Positions 11,744 through 24,400 of a stretch of DNA of 64,000 nucleotides are shown piece after piece. The DNA comes from Hypericum androsaemum (Eukaryota; Streptophyta; Magnoliopsida; Malpighiales; Hypericaceae), in NCBI GenBank assembly GCA_963995505.1, contig OZ023188.1, positions 6,758,001-6,822,000 on the forward strand, written 5' to 3'. The translations under genes were made by a program, and so were the position numbers. The notes beneath the pieces were generated by a model. The model saw nothing but the letters and a program-made list of their open reading frames with translations, did no database searches and was not told the DNA's origin. Numbering within the stretch: the stretch's first letter is position 1; each line of letters begins with the position of its first letter.

Positions 11744-11748
11744 CCCTA

Positions 11749-12470
11749 CGCAATGCGCATCAGCTGGTTACCGCTCACAAAGACCTCGCAGCTCTCTCAG
11801 GCGAATCAAATTTGGATAATAGGTTGGAGTTTGGTGGACATGATTCTAAGTTTGAATATGCTGGTGGTGAAGGGACATCGGTTGTAGGGATTCTGAATGT
11901 TGGGTCCGGTGCGGTGGGGTGGTCTCTACTGGCCAGTGATGTGAGTGAAGAAGGACAATTATGTCCTTTCACGCCGCCCGATTCCTTAGATGGTTCTGGG
12001 CTGTCCGCTCGAACCCCCCCGGATTATGCACTTTATTCGCCTGACCCCCCTTGCCCTGATTTACTTGATGTCCACAACCGCCAACTCCAACTCTTGGTCA
12101 CAGACGACCTGATGAGGAGCCAGGAAGCATCTCTCTAGTCTTCAAAATGGGCCCACTTTGGAGTCTTTGAAATGTGGCCCAGGAAAAGGAGTTTTCGGTC
12201 CCCATAAACCACTTCTCCCATTGTGCGACAAATTCAACGCAATGTCCAAAGCGGGGTTGCAAGGTGATAAGGAGGAGTCATTCTATTCAGCAAAGAACAT
12301 CCTCACGATTACCGAAATTAACACGTAAAGTTGCTAGCACATCTAAAGACACGAAGCATTGCTTGAGAAAAGTTTATTTAAAGATCAAGATTAACCTTGC
12401 CAAGTGCATGGAAGATCTATTCACTAAAAATGATTTTCCTGGCGAGGATGTTGCGTGAATTATATGCAAG
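11749..12470 (+). pseudogene. unrecognised degenerate coding relic
   Basis: An open frame continues across 11749-12138 (product includes HQLVTAHKDLAALSGESNL and a Pro-rich end), followed after stops and frame changes by a basic segment (12174-12458). I do not recognise it. It directly continues the pre-insertion flank of copia element A, so element A landed in or beside it. A LINE ORF1 relic is one possibility but unproven. Confidence 0.3.
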
Positions 12471-12799
12471 GAAGTTGGAGTCTCTTTGCACGATCTAATT
12501 GCTCGTTAGAAAAGGTATATGCCAGACCTTCTTAATGTCATCTAGGCGGCAGCCATCGGTTTTCGTTGATTGGGCGGCTATTTTTTTTTTCCTGTGTTAG
12601 GGCGTTTCAGATACCAGGCATTTTGGATTTTCATATATATTTTTAGGTGTTTCGAGATGTGGAACCTATACCTTGATACTCATGGTATGTTAACTTAGGT
12701 GTATCTTTTAGATTTTTGCCTATGCGGAGTCCTATATCTCTGGTACTCATGGTGTAAATTTTTTCTTGGAATAATACAAATTATACTTTTTTTTAAAAT
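12471..12799. other. non-coding DNA
   Basis: No gene seen. It has T-rich runs and two similar lines around a 'tactcatggt' string (12680 and 12747). Confidence 0.5.
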
Positions 12800-12951
12800 G
12801 TAATAAATCAATTGTAGCCATCAAAGAGCACTTACTCTAATAGTATAAATGAAGGGAAAGTAGGGATCATGTAATAAATTCTAGCCATCAAAGAGTACTT
12901 ACTCTAATAGTATAAATGAAGGGAAAGTAGGGATCAGGTAACAAATTCTAG
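12800..12951 (+). repeat. tandem repeat, about 71-bp unit
   Basis: Copy one is 12800-12870, copy two 12871-12937, and a third starts at 12938 and stops after about 14 bases. The units share agccatcaaagag and tagtataaatgaagggaaag. The array ends 20 bases before the terminal inverted repeat at 12971. Confidence 0.85.
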
Positions 12952-12970
12952 TCGCAACAAAATTTATTTT

Positions 12971-13135
12971 AGGGCAAATTGCTCTGAGCCCCTGGGATTT
13001 TCTAAAATTACTGTTTCAGCCCTTCCTGTTTTGAAATTAAAAATTTGGCCCCCTAGTTTGTTTTTATCGAACTCTAACACCCCTCGCTGATGTCATCATT
13101 CGATTTTTTATTTTTATGATTTTTATACCCTTTCA
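12971..13135 (+). repeat. left terminal inverted repeat
   Basis: Matches the reverse complement of the right end (25985-26134) over about 150 bases with substitutions and small gaps. Confidence 0.7.
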
Positions 13136-13500
13136 AAATAAAAAATAAAAAGTTACTATTCATCTTCTTCCCTGCGAACATCCGTCTTTTCTTCCATCCA
13201 AACCAACAAAATCAATTTATCCAAACCAGCAAAATCAATTAAACGAAACTACCGCTCATGAGACGTAGCCGGTGCGAGGTCACTGGAGACAAGCAGAACT
13301 CCCCGGACTCGTAGACGGTGGGGAAGATTAACACAATTAATTAATTAATCCATGACTCCTCAACCACAAAATTAATTAATCCAAACCAACAAAATCTATT
13401 TATCGAAACCAGCAGAACTCAATTAATCCATAATTGTGTGGTAAAGAACTCTCTCGAATCCATCGATGTCGACGTCGGCTTCCTTTTAGGTGAGCCCATC
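13136..13500. other. interior of the TIR element, left of copia array
   Basis: Non-coding. Contains a short repeated 'ccaaaccaacaaaatc' type motif (13197, 13379) and ends in CCATC, the left target site of the copia array. Confidence 0.55.
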
Positions 13501-13950
13501 TATTGAAGACTATACATAATAAGACTCTTATGATGTCGAGAAGAATCCCAAGCGAAAGTTCGAGTTCTGCAGCAAGTTTCTGCAGATAAACTTGCTGCAG
13601 TTTTTTTGCAGATGATATCTGCAGATTTGCTGCACTTTCTGCAGCATCTTGTCCTGCTCCAAAATTGATGCAATCTCTTGTTCCAGCTGCTAATCATTGT
13701 GTATTTAATGCCCTCAATGATTAGCAACGTCCATCTACCAACAAATCTTCCTCAGATCATCTGCAACTCTTCATCTTCCTGGAGATTCAACTTGACAGCT
13801 GGTGTATTTATTATACAACGGCTACTAGCCTTATTCCTTCTCTGGAATTGGAGATTGATGTAAATACCCTAGTAAATAGGTCTAACTTGTAATTAGTATA
13901 TATATGTGTAATTACATTTGAATCAATAAGATTGAATCACAATTTCAACA
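13501..13950 (+). repeat. LTR 1 of the copia array
   Basis: Starts TATTGAAG (a mutated TGTTGAAA) and ends TTTCAACA, immediately followed by the primer site. By eye it differs from LTR 2 at five positions. Confidence 0.9.
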
Positions 13951-13962
13951 TGGTATCAGAGC
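13951..13962 (+). promoter_or_regulatory. tRNA-Met primer-binding site, body 1
   Basis: TGGTATCAGAGC abuts LTR 1, complementary to the initiator tRNA-Met 3' end. Confidence 0.9.
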
Positions 13963-14015
13963 CCCTCAAAAGATTTTAAAATTCTAATTTTCTGTCCTTT
14001 ATAATTTCAATCTTC

Positions 14016-14873
14016 ATGGCTCTTGAATCCTCATCTCCTGAAGAATGATTCGAGGTTGTTACCTCAAATCCAACCCTTGATCTTCTCAAGAAGATTTCTG
14101 AAGTTGACGGGAACACTAGCCTCAAAATCACTACAATCTCCTTCAATGGGAAGAATTATTTGTCGTGATCGAAGGCTGTGTTCATCGCCTTATGTGGAAG
14201 AGGCCGTGTTGGCTTTATTAATGGGGACCTACCTGCCCCTGCTATCACTGATTCACACTTTCCTCAATGGAGGATGTATGATCACCAGGTAATGTCCTGG
14301 TTGCTGAATTCAATTGACTCCGATCTTCATGATCTTTTCAACTATGCCACAAATGCTAAGGAGCTTTGGGATTCAATCAAAGCTCTGTACTCTCAACAAG
14401 AAAATGTCTACAGAATCTTTGAACTCAAGAAAGGGATATCTGATCTTGAGAAAGGTGAAATTTTTTTTGTTAAGTACTTAAGCAAGCTGAAGTCCATGTG
14501 GGATGAACTCTCCACCCTGAGACCATCAACTACCGACCCTGTGGTTATCAGCAAAAGAGAAGAAGAAGACAGGATCTTCAAGCTTCTTATGGGCTTAGGA
14601 CATGAATTTGAAGTTCTCCGGGAACAAATTTTAACTGCAGCTGATCTCCCCTCATTCAACACGGTTTGTGCTAGGATTCAGAAAGAGGAAACACGAAAAA
14701 AGGTAATCAATTCTTACCAGAAATCTGAATCAACCCCTTCTGAATCCAGCGCCTTCAACTGTAATCAGCAAGAAACCTCTGCACTGGCTGCTAAGAGATT
14801 CATAAATTCAAGAGGAGGCAGCTCCTCTAATTGTGGTGGAAGAGGAGACAAGACCAAGTTTGTTAGGATCTAG
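14016..14873 (+). pseudogene. copia gag, body 1 (two nonsense codons)
   Basis: ATG at 14016 (MALESSSPEE) is followed by TGA after ten codons and a second TGA near 14166. Both sit where Trp (TGG) is expected. The frame then stays open from 14178, with the copia gag stretch MSWLLNSIDSDLHDLF, the Glu/Lys-rich middle part and an SSNCGGRGDK tail. Coding is then broken by the 806-bp insert, and the zinc knuckle lies beyond it at about 15690. Gag would form the virus-like particle; this copy cannot make a full one. Confidence 0.85.
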
Positions 14874-15662
14874 AGTTAACTCCTGGGATCTTAGGATTTT
14901 ACGATTCACCATCGGCAAAACGAGTCAGAGCCTGTACAAGATCTGGAGTCGAGCGGGATCTGTGAGATCTGAGTGATAACTCCTAAGATCTTGAGATCTA
15001 CGAGTTAACTCCTAAGATCCTGACATCCGAGTTGGAGCAATGGATATTTCTCAATGCTTCCAGGGGAGAGAGAAGAATAAGGAGTTATCCTTCGTTTAAT
15101 ATTTTAATAATATATGTTATTCAGATAACTATACTTCTTTTACTGTATAGGCCAAAACACAAAAATCTACATACTTGGTTTAATATTTTTTAATAATATT
15201 TGTTATTCGGATAACTATTGATCGACTAAAATGTTTAAAATGACACGATTGTTGTTGAGCCCAGAAATTAATAATTAAATTTATATTAATTAATATATCT
15301 AAGATTAATAGCTTTAGAGTTATTTAAATCCATATTTTCATCCCACTAATTTTTTGCCACTTATTTTTTTACATCAATTTTGATGTTTATTTTATTTTAT
15401 TTATTGCTTGTCAATCACATTATGTAATCTATAGATACGTACTGGATTACCATTAAAAAATATATTGAACTGAGATTTTTGTGTGTAAATTTATGAAGAA
15501 AAACTGGTCATTAGTGAAAAGTTTATAGAAAGATTATTAATCTTAGTTATTTTTATAATTTTGTCTATTTGGTAGATCTTACGATCCGTGTTACGATTCT
15601 ACGATCTACGCTTTTTCTATGCCCGAACGATCTTTAGTGAGATCCCAATTTTGACAACCTTG
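14857..15662. mobile_element. 806-bp insert splitting gag, body 1
   Basis: The insert lies between imperfect direct repeats gacaagacca (14847-14856) and ggcaagacaa (15663-15672), compatible with a 9-10-bp target duplication. Its ends carry repeated GATCTTA/TTACGATC words, with weak inverted similarity (TTTGTTAGGATC versus reverse complement of GATCCCAATTTTGAC). It is AT-rich without a coding frame. A Mutator-like MITE is the best guess. Confidence 0.55.
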
Positions 15663-18600
15663 GGCAAGACAAACAAGCCTTCTTACTTCTGTGATCATTG
15701 TGGGAAATCAGGACACACCAAAGATAGGTGTTGGATCCTAAATCCCCACTTGAAGCAGCAAAGGGAAAAAACTAATGGTGAGAAAGGGAGTGCATTTCAT
15801 ACTACCTCTTCAACCTCTGCAAATATGCCTCCCTTCTCTATTGAAGACTTGGCTCAAAGATTGTTTCTGCATCTCAAAGGTAGCAGTGAACCAAGTCAGA
15901 ATGATCCACCCTTTGAAGGTAAAGAAGGTAAAGTAACTTGTTGTTCTGCTATATGTCTTACTTCTGCATCTGATTCCCCTTCTAAAAAATTCTGGATTAT
16001 TGATTCGGGTGCAAATGAACACATGACAAATGATAAAGAATCATTAAATCTCATTAAACATGCCAAAAATAAATCCATTCTCATTGCTAATGGTTCAGCT
16101 ATTCCAATTGAAGGCAGTGGCTATTCTATAATCTTGCCATCTCAAAAGGATGTCGAAACCTTATATGTTCCTAGTCTATCTAGCAACTTACTTTCTATTA
16201 GTAAGATCACTAAACAACTTAATTGCCTAGCTATCTTCTCTGCTGATTCCGTGCAATTTCAGGATTGCAAAACTCTCAAGAAGATTGGTGAAGGCAAACA
16301 AATAAATGGACTCTACATCTTAAAACACAACAGTAGTGCTCACATTGCTCACAAGGATTCTTCACTTCCACAACTATGGCATGATAGATTAGGGCATCCT
16401 AGTAATGTTGTTCTTCATAGATTGTTCCCTGACATTGACAAAGGACCTGATAAATGTGAAAGTTGCTTGTTTGCTAAACAATGTAGAGCTCCTTTTACCA
16501 ATTCTGATTCAGTTTATGATAAACCTTTCCAATTAATTCACTCTGATGTGTGGACTTCCCCTCTAATTTCATATGATGGATTCCATTACTTCGTTTCCTT
16601 TATTGATCATCATAGTAGAGCATCATGGATTTACTTATTAAAGCAAAAAAGTGATGTGTTTAAAGCCTTCAAAGAATTCCATAATCTGATCTGCAATCAG
16701 TTTAATGCGAAGGTGAAAATTTTTCGAACTGATAACAGATCAGAATATAAGAAGAATTTCAGAGATTTCCTAATGAACTTAGGTATAATTCATCAAACTT
16801 CTTGCACCTATACTCCCCAGCAAAATGGAATTGCTGAGAGGAAGAATAGGCATCTACTTGATGTTGCTAGAGCAATCATGTTTCGAATGAATGTGAAGAA
16901 AACTTTTTGGAGCGATGCTCTTCTCACGGCCTGCCACTTGATAAATAGATTGCCTTGCTCTATTTTGAAAGGAAGTTCACCAATTGAAGTTTTACTTGGT
17001 AAGAAACCTGATTTATCTTATCTAAAAACCTTTGGCTGCTGTTGTTTTGCTCTTGTCCCTACTGAGAAAAGGGATAAACTGGATAAGAGATTAGTTAAAT
17101 GCATATTCTTGGGTTATTCATCAACACAAAAAGGATACAAGTGCTATTCCCATGAACTCAAGCTAAAAATTGCGTCCAGAGATGTTCAATTCATAGAAAC
17201 TGAACCTTTTTACACTAGAGATGGTAAGCATACGAGTCAGGGGGAGAAATCTGCTACGCATGATCACTTCCCTACAGATCTTCCCACTTCCACCTCCTTA
17301 AAGCTTCATGATTATGCTAACAATCTTGATCTAGCCAATGTTATGCAGGGAAATCAACAAAGAACTACAGATTCAACTTCCTCTGCTGCAGATTCTACAG
17401 AACCTAAAAAATTTGTAGAAGTTGTAGATTTTTTGCAAACTTCAAAGTCACAAGGTACTTCTACTTCCTCTGATCAGAACTCAGGTATGTCTTTAAATCA
17501 AAACTTTGTTCCAAATCAAGGTGAAGATGACCATTCAGATTGTATTGTAACGAATGACCATTATACACAACCTTTAAGAAGGTCTTCTAGAGCTAGACAA
17601 CCTAGCTCTAAGTTGAAGGATTACAAAACCTTTCATGGGTTCTATCCTATTGAAAATCACCTCACCTATGACCATATAGGGACACAACATAGAGCCTTTC
17701 TTAGTAAGATTGATATGCATGCAGAACCAAAGAGCTTTTCTGATGCTATTAAGATTAAAACTTGGAGACAAGCTATTGCTGATGAACTTGCTGCACTTAA
17801 CAGAAATAAAATATGGAATATTGTTGACCTTCCTACAAATAAAAAAGCCATTGATTGTAAGTGGATCTTTAAGGTTAAACACAAAAGTGACGGTACCATT
17901 GAAAGGTACAAGGCTAGACTTGTTGCCAAAGGTTTCACCCAAACTCCTGGAGTTGATTTTGGTGAAACCTTTGCTCCCGTGGCCAAAATGAATACCGTTA
18001 GAATTCTCATATCTGTTGCCATTAATCTTGGTTGGAATCTTGATCACATGGATGTTAAAAATGCTTTTTTACAAGGCAATCTTGATGAAGAAATCTATCT
18101 CAGAATTCCTCCTGGACATTTGCAAGAAGGATCGGGCAAGGTATGTAAATTGAACAAAGTCATTTATGGATTAAAACAATCTCCAAGAGCATGGTACAAT
18201 AAGCTTAGTGGTGAGTTACATCTGCTTGGATTTAGAAAGTGTTATACTGATTCTTCATTGTTTGTTCGTGATTCTCAGCAAGGTAAGCTCATTATATTGG
18301 TGTATGTGGATGATATTCTGATTACTGGTAACAATGATGCACTAATTAAACAACTTAAACTTGAATTGCATAAGAGATTTGATATCAAAGACCTTGGAAA
18401 AATGAAATACTTTCTCGGGGTCGAACTAGCTTACTCATCGAAGGGGATCTTTCTCAATCAGAGAAAATATGTTCTTGATCTCCTTAAGGAGACAAAGAAA
18501 CTTGGATCGAAACCCTTCAAGACTCCTGTTGAACCTAATCTCAAATTGTCTAATCGTGAAGGAGATTTCTATGCTGATGTTCATAAGTTTCAGAGAACTA

Positions 18601-19283
18601 TTGGCAGGTTGATCTATCTAACAATTACCCGCCCCGACATCACATATGCGGTAAGTTTAATCAGCCAGGTAATGCATAAACCACGTGTTTAACATGTTGA
18701 CATTATGGAACGCATTCTCAAGTACTTAAAAAGCTGCCCAGGTAAGGGAATTCTAATGAAAAGAGCAAATCACTTGCGTATTTCTGGATTTGCTGACTCT
18801 GATTATGCAGGTGATGTCGGAGATAGAAGGTACACTTCAGGATATTGTGTCTTTGCTGGCAACAATCCTATTATTTGGAGAACGAAAAAACAGAACGTTG
18901 TTGCTCGTTCTAGTGCTGAAGCCCAATATAGGGCTATGGCTGTTATAACCACTGAACTTATATGGGTAAAAAATTTACTAACTGAGCTCAACTTCTCTGT
19001 GCAGGTTCCCATCGAGCTTCATTGTGACAATATGGCTGCAATTTACATTGCTTCGAACCCTGTCTTTCATGAACGAACCAAACACATCGAAGTGGATTGC
19101 CATTTCGTAAGAGACAAAGTTCAAGGCACTATCATTACACCATATGTTGAAAGTGAACAACAACCTGCAGATGTGTTCACCAAACCTGTTGGAATGGCTC
19201 AATTCTATCAACATCTATCCAAGTTGGGTGTCTGCGACATTTACGCACCCAACTTGAGGGGGAGTGTTGAAAACTATACATAA
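15663..19283 (+). pseudogene. copia pol polyprotein, body 1 (one internal stop)
   Basis: Domains in order: zinc knuckle CDHCGKSGHTKDRC (about 15690), protease WIIDSGANEHMT (about 15993), integrase with HDRLGH (about 16380), HSDVWTS, RTDNRSEY (usually DNG; here Gly is Arg) and TPQQNGIAER, then RT with MDVKNAFLQG and YVDDILITGNN (about 18303), and RNase H with FADSDYAGD, the SSAEAQYRAMA block and LHCDNMAAI. A TAA at 18690-18692 (where CAA is expected, before HVDIMERILKYLK) splits RT from RNase H in the same frame. The frame runs into LTR 2. Confidence 0.9.
19252..19264 (+). promoter_or_regulatory. polypurine tract, body 1
   Basis: CTTGAGGGGGAG lies directly before LTR 2 (TGTTGAAA). Confidence 0.8.
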
Positions 19284-19714
19284 TAAGACTCTTATGATGT
19301 CGAGAAGAATCCTAAGCGAAAGTTCGAGTTCTGCAGCAAGTTTCTGTAGATGAACTTGCTGCAGTTTTTTTGCAGATGATATCTGCAGATTTGCTGCACT
19401 TTCTGCAGCATCTTGTCCTGCTCCAAAATTGATGCAATCTCTTGTTCCAGCTGCTAATCATTGTGTATTTAATGCCCTCAATGATTAGCAACGTCCATCT
19501 ACCAACAAATCTTCCTCAGATCATCTGCAACTCTTCATCTTCCTGGAGATTCAACTTGACAGCTGGTGTATTTATTATACAACGGCTACTAGCCTTATTC
19601 CTTCTCTGGAATTGGAGATTGATGTAAATACCCTAGTAAATAGGTCTAACTTGTAATTAGTATATATATGTGTAATTACATTTGAATCAATAAGATTGAA
19701 TCACAATTTCAACA
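19265..19714 (+). repeat. LTR 2, shared by both bodies
   Basis: Perfect inverted tips TGTTGAAA and TTTCAACA. It acts as 3' LTR of body 1 and 5' LTR of body 2. It differs from LTR 3 at three positions by eye. Confidence 0.9.
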
Positions 19715-19726
19715 TGGTATCAGAGC
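19715..19726 (+). promoter_or_regulatory. tRNA-Met primer-binding site, body 2
   Basis: TGGTATCAGAGC directly after LTR 2. Confidence 0.9.
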
Positions 19727-19779
19727 CCCTCAAAAGATTTTAAAATTCTAATTTTCTGTCCTTTATAATTTCAATCTTC

Positions 19780-20637
19780 ATGGCTCTTGAATCCTCATCT
19801 CCTGAAGAATGATTCGAGGTTGTTACCTCAAATCCAACCCTTGATCTTCTCAAGAAGATTTCTGAAGTTGACGGGAACACTAGCCTCAAAATCACTACAA
19901 TCTCCTTCAATGGGAAGAATTATTTGTCGTGATCGAAGGCTGTGTTCATCGCCTTATGTGGAAGAGGCCGTGTTGGCTTTATTAATGGGGACCTACCTGC
20001 CCCTGCTATCACTGATTCACACTTTCCTCAATGGAGGATGTATGATCACCAGGTAATGTCCTGGTTGCTGAATTCAATTGACTCCGATCTTCATGATCTT
20101 TTCAACTATGCCACAAATGCTAAGGAGCTTTGGGATTCAATCAAAGCTCTGTACTCTCAACAAGAAAATGTCTACAGAATCTTTGAACTCAAGAAAGGGA
20201 TATCTGATCTTGAGAAAGGTGAAATTTTTTTTGTTAAGTACTTAAGCAAGCTGAAGTCCATGTGGGATGAACTCTCCACCCTGAGACCATCAACTACCGA
20301 CCCTGTGGTTATCAGCAAAAGAGAAGAAGAAGACAGGATCTTCAAGCTTCTTATGGGCTTAGGACATGAATTTGAAGTTCTCCGGGAACAAATTTTAACT
20401 GCAGCTGATCTCCCCTCATTCAACACGGTTTGTGCTAGGATTCAGAAAGAGGAAACACGAAAAAAGGTAATCAATTCTTACCAGAAATCTGAATCAACCC
20501 CTTCTGAATCCAGCGCCTTCAACTATAATCAGCAAGAAACCTCTGCACTGGCTGCTAAGAGATTCATAAATTCAAGAGGAGGCAGCTCCTCTAATCGTGG
20601 TGGAAGAGGAGGCAAGACCAAGTTTGTTAGGATCTAG
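19780..20637 (+). pseudogene. copia gag, body 2
   Basis: It carries the same two TGA codons as body 1. Protein differences from body 1 are few: Tyr for Cys in the FNYNQ stretch, and an SSNRGGRGGK tail instead of SSNCGGRGDK. Body 2 keeps the more typical Arg/Gly-rich tail, so body 1 probably carries the derived changes there. Confidence 0.85.
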
Positions 20638-21426
20638 AGTTAACTCCTGGGATCTTAGGATTTTACGATTCACCATCGGCAAAACGAGTCAGAGCCTGTA
20701 CAAGATCTGGAGTCGAGCGGGATCTGTGAGATCTGAGTGATAACTCCTAAGATCTTGAGATCTACGAGTTAACTCCTAAGATCCTGACATCCGAGTTGGA
20801 GCAATGGATATTTCTCAATGCTTCCAGGGGAGAGAGAAGAATAAGGAGTTATCCTTCGTTTAATATTTTAATAATATATGTTATTCAGATAACTATACTT
20901 CTTTTACTGTATAGGCCAAAACACAAAAATCTACATACTTGGTTTAATATTTTTTAATAACATTTGTTATTCGGATAACTATTGATCGACTAAAATGTTT
21001 AAAATGACACGATTGTTGTTGAGCCCAGAAATTAATAATTAAATTTATATTAATTAATATATCTAAGATTAATAGCTTTAGAGTTATTTAAATCCATATT
21101 TTCATCCCACTAATTTTTTGCCACTTATTTTTTTACATCAATTTTGATGTTTATTTTATTTTATTTATTGCTTGTCAATCACATTATGTAATCTATAGAT
21201 ACGTACTGGATTACCATTAAAAAATATATTGAACTGAGATTTTTGTGTGTAAATTTATGAAGAAAAACTGGTCATTAGTGAAAAGTTTATAGAAAGATTA
21301 TTAATCTTAGTTATTTTTATAATTTTGTCTATTTGGTAGATCTTACGATCCGTGTTACGATTCTACGATCTACGCTTTTTCTATGCCCGAACGATCTTTA
21401 GTGAGATCCCAATTTTGACAACCTTG
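20621..21426. mobile_element. 806-bp insert splitting gag, body 2
   Basis: Same length and position as the insert in body 1, with direct repeats ggcaagacca (20611-20620) and ggcaagacaa (21427-21436). The better repeat match here supports a target duplication that decayed in body 1. Confidence 0.6.
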
Positions 21427-24400
21427 GGCAAGACAAACAAGCCTTCTCACTTCTGTGATCATTGTGGGAAATCAGGACACACCAAAGATAGGTGTTGGAT
21501 CCTAAATCCCCACTTGAAGCAGCAAAGGGAAAAAACTAATGGTGAGAAAGGGAGTGCATTTCATACTACCTCTTCAACCTCTGCAAATATGCCTCCCTTC
21601 TCTATTGAAGACTTGGCTCAAAGATTGTTTCTGCATCTCAAAGGTAGCAGTGAACCAAGTCAGAATGATCCACCCTTTGAAGGTAAAGAAGGTAAAGTAA
21701 CTTGTTGTTCTGCTATATGTCTTACTTCTGCATCTGATTCCCCTTCTAAAAAATTCTGGATTATTGATTCGGGTGCAAATGAACACATGACAAATGATAA
21801 AGAATCATTAAATCTCATTAAACATGCCAAAAATAAATCCATTCTCATTGCTAATGGTTCAGCTATTCCAATTGAAGGCAGTGGCTATTCTATAATCTTG
21901 CCATCTCAAAAGGATGTCGAAACCTTATATGTTCCTAGTCTATCTAGCAACTTACTTTCTATTAGTAAGATCACTAAACAACTTAATTGCCTAGCTATCT
22001 TCTCTGCTGATTCCGTGCAATTTCAGGATTGCAAAACTCTCAAGAAGATTGGTGAAGGCAAACAAATAAATGGACTCTACATCTTAAAACACAACAGTAG
22101 TGCTCACATTGCTCACAAGGATTCTTCACTTCCACAACTATGGCATGATAGATTAGGGCATCCTAGTAATGTTGTTCTTCATAGATTGTTCCCTGACATT
22201 GACAAAGGACCTGATAAATGTGAAAGTTGCTTGTTTGCTAAACAATGTAGAGCTCCTTTTACCAATTCTGATTCAGTTTATGATAAACCTTTCCAATTAA
22301 TTCACTCTGATGTGTGGACTTCCCCTCTAATTTCATATGATGGATTCCATTACTTCGTTTCCTTTATTGATCATCATAGTAGAGCATCATGGATTTACTT
22401 ATTAAAGCAAAAAAGTGATGTGTTTAAAGCCTTCAAAGAATTCCATAATCTGATCTGCAATCAGTTTAATGCGAAGGTGAAAATTTTTCGAACTGATAAC
22501 AGATCAGAATATAAGAAGAATTTCAGAGATTTCCTAATGAACTTAGGTATAATTCATCAAACTTCTTGCACCTATACTCCCCAGCAAAATGGAATTGCTG
22601 AGAGGAAGAATAGGCATCTACTTGATGTTGCTAGAGCAATCATGTTTCGAATGAATGTGAAGAAAACTTTTTGGAGCGATGCTCTTCTCACGGCCTGCCA
22701 CTTGATAAATAGATTGCCTTGCTCTATTTTGAAAGGAAGTTCACCAATTGAAGTTTTACTTGGTAAGAAACCTGATTTATCTTATCTAAAAACCTTTGGC
22801 TGCTGTTGTTTTGCTCTTGTCCCTACTGAGAAAAGGGATAAACTGGATAAGAGATTAGTTAAATGCATATTCTTGGGTTATTCATCAACACAAAAAGGAT
22901 ACAAGTGCTATTCCCATGAACTCAAGCTAAAAATTGCGTCCAGAGATGTTCAATTCATAGAAACTGAACCTTTTTACACTAGAGATGGTAAGCATACGAG
23001 TCAGGGGGAGAAATCTGCTACGCATGATCACTTCCCTACAGATCTTCCCACTTCCACCTCCTTAAAGCTTCATGATTATGCTAACAATCTTGATCTAGCC
23101 AATGTTATGCAGGGAAATCAACAAAGAACTACAGATTCAACTTCCTCTGCTGCAGATTCTACAGAACCTAAAAAATTTGTAGAAGTTGTAGATTTTTTGC
23201 AAACTTCAAAGTCACAAGGTACTTCTACTTCCTCTGATCAGAACTCAGGTATGTCTTTAAATCAAAACTTTGTTCCAAATCAAGGTGAAGATGACCATTC
23301 AGATTGTATTGTAACGAATGACCATTATACACAACCTTTAAGAAGGTCTTCTAGAGCTAGACAACCTAGCTCTAAGTTGAAGGATTACAAAACCTTTCAT
23401 GGGTTCTATCCTATTGAAAATCACCTCACCTATGACCATATAGGGACACAACATAGAGCCTTTCTTAGTAAGATTGATATGCATGCAGAACCAAAGAGCT
23501 TTTCTGATGCTATTAAGATTAAAACTTGGAGACAAGCTATTGCTGATGAACTTGCTGCACTTAACAGAAATAAAATATGGAATATTGTTGACCTTCCTAC
23601 AAATAAAAAAGCCATTGATTGTAAGTGGATCTTTAAGGTTAAACACAAAAGTGACGGTACCATTGAAAGGTACAAGGCTAGACTTGTTGCCAAAGGTTTC
23701 ACCCAAACTCCTGGAGTTGATTTTGGTGAAACCTTTGCTCCCGTGGCCAAAATGAATACCGTTAGAATTCTCATATCTGTTGCCATTAATCTTGGTTGGA
23801 ATCTTGATCACATGGATGTTAAAAATGCTTTTTTACAAGGCAATCTTGATGAAGAAATCTATCTCAGAATTCCTCCTGGACATTTGCAAGAAGGATCGGG
23901 CAAGGTATGTAAATTGAACAAAGTCATTTATGGATTAAAACAATCTCCAAGAGCATGGTACAATAAGCTTAGTGGTGAGTTACATCTGCTTGGATTTAGA
24001 AAGTGTTATACTGATTCTTCATTGTTTGTTCGTGATTCTCAGCAAGGTAAGCTCATTATATTGGTGTATGTGGATGATATTCTGATTACTGGTAACAATG
24101 ATGCACTAATTAAACAACTTAAACTTGAATTGCATAAGAGATTTGATATCAAAGACCTTGGAAAAATGAAATACTTTCTCGGGGTCGAACTAGCTTACTC
24201 ATCGAAGGGGATCTTTCTCAATCAGAGAAAATATGTTCTTGATCTCCTTAAGGAGACAAAGAAACTTGGATCGAAACCCTTCAAGACTCCTGTTGAACCT
24301 AATCTCAAATTGTCTAATCGTGAAGGAGATTTCTATGCTGATGTTCATAAGTTTCAGAGAACTATTGGCAGGTTGATCTATCTAACAATTACCCGCCCCG

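Larger units (their letters stand above)
2291..11748 (+). mobile_element. Ty1/copia element A carrying a badnavirus-like block
   Basis: The element runs from 2296 to 11743 and is flanked by the 5-bp direct repeat CCCTA (2291-2295 and 11744-11748), the expected copia target duplication. The left end is a partial 5' LTR, the right end a complete 3' LTR preceded by a purine tract and a copia RT-RNase H region. Between them, 2488 to about 8960 is viral, not copia. The 5' LTR remainder, primer-binding site, gag, protease and most of integrase are missing. The outer target duplication shows that this is one insertion that later gained the virus, or was made as a chimera. Confidence 0.85.

Noticed and set aside
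13951..13962. tRNA gene at TGGTATCAGAGC
   Set aside because: Only 12 bases complementary to a tRNA 3' end, next to an LTR; it is a primer-binding site, as at 19715 and 47669.
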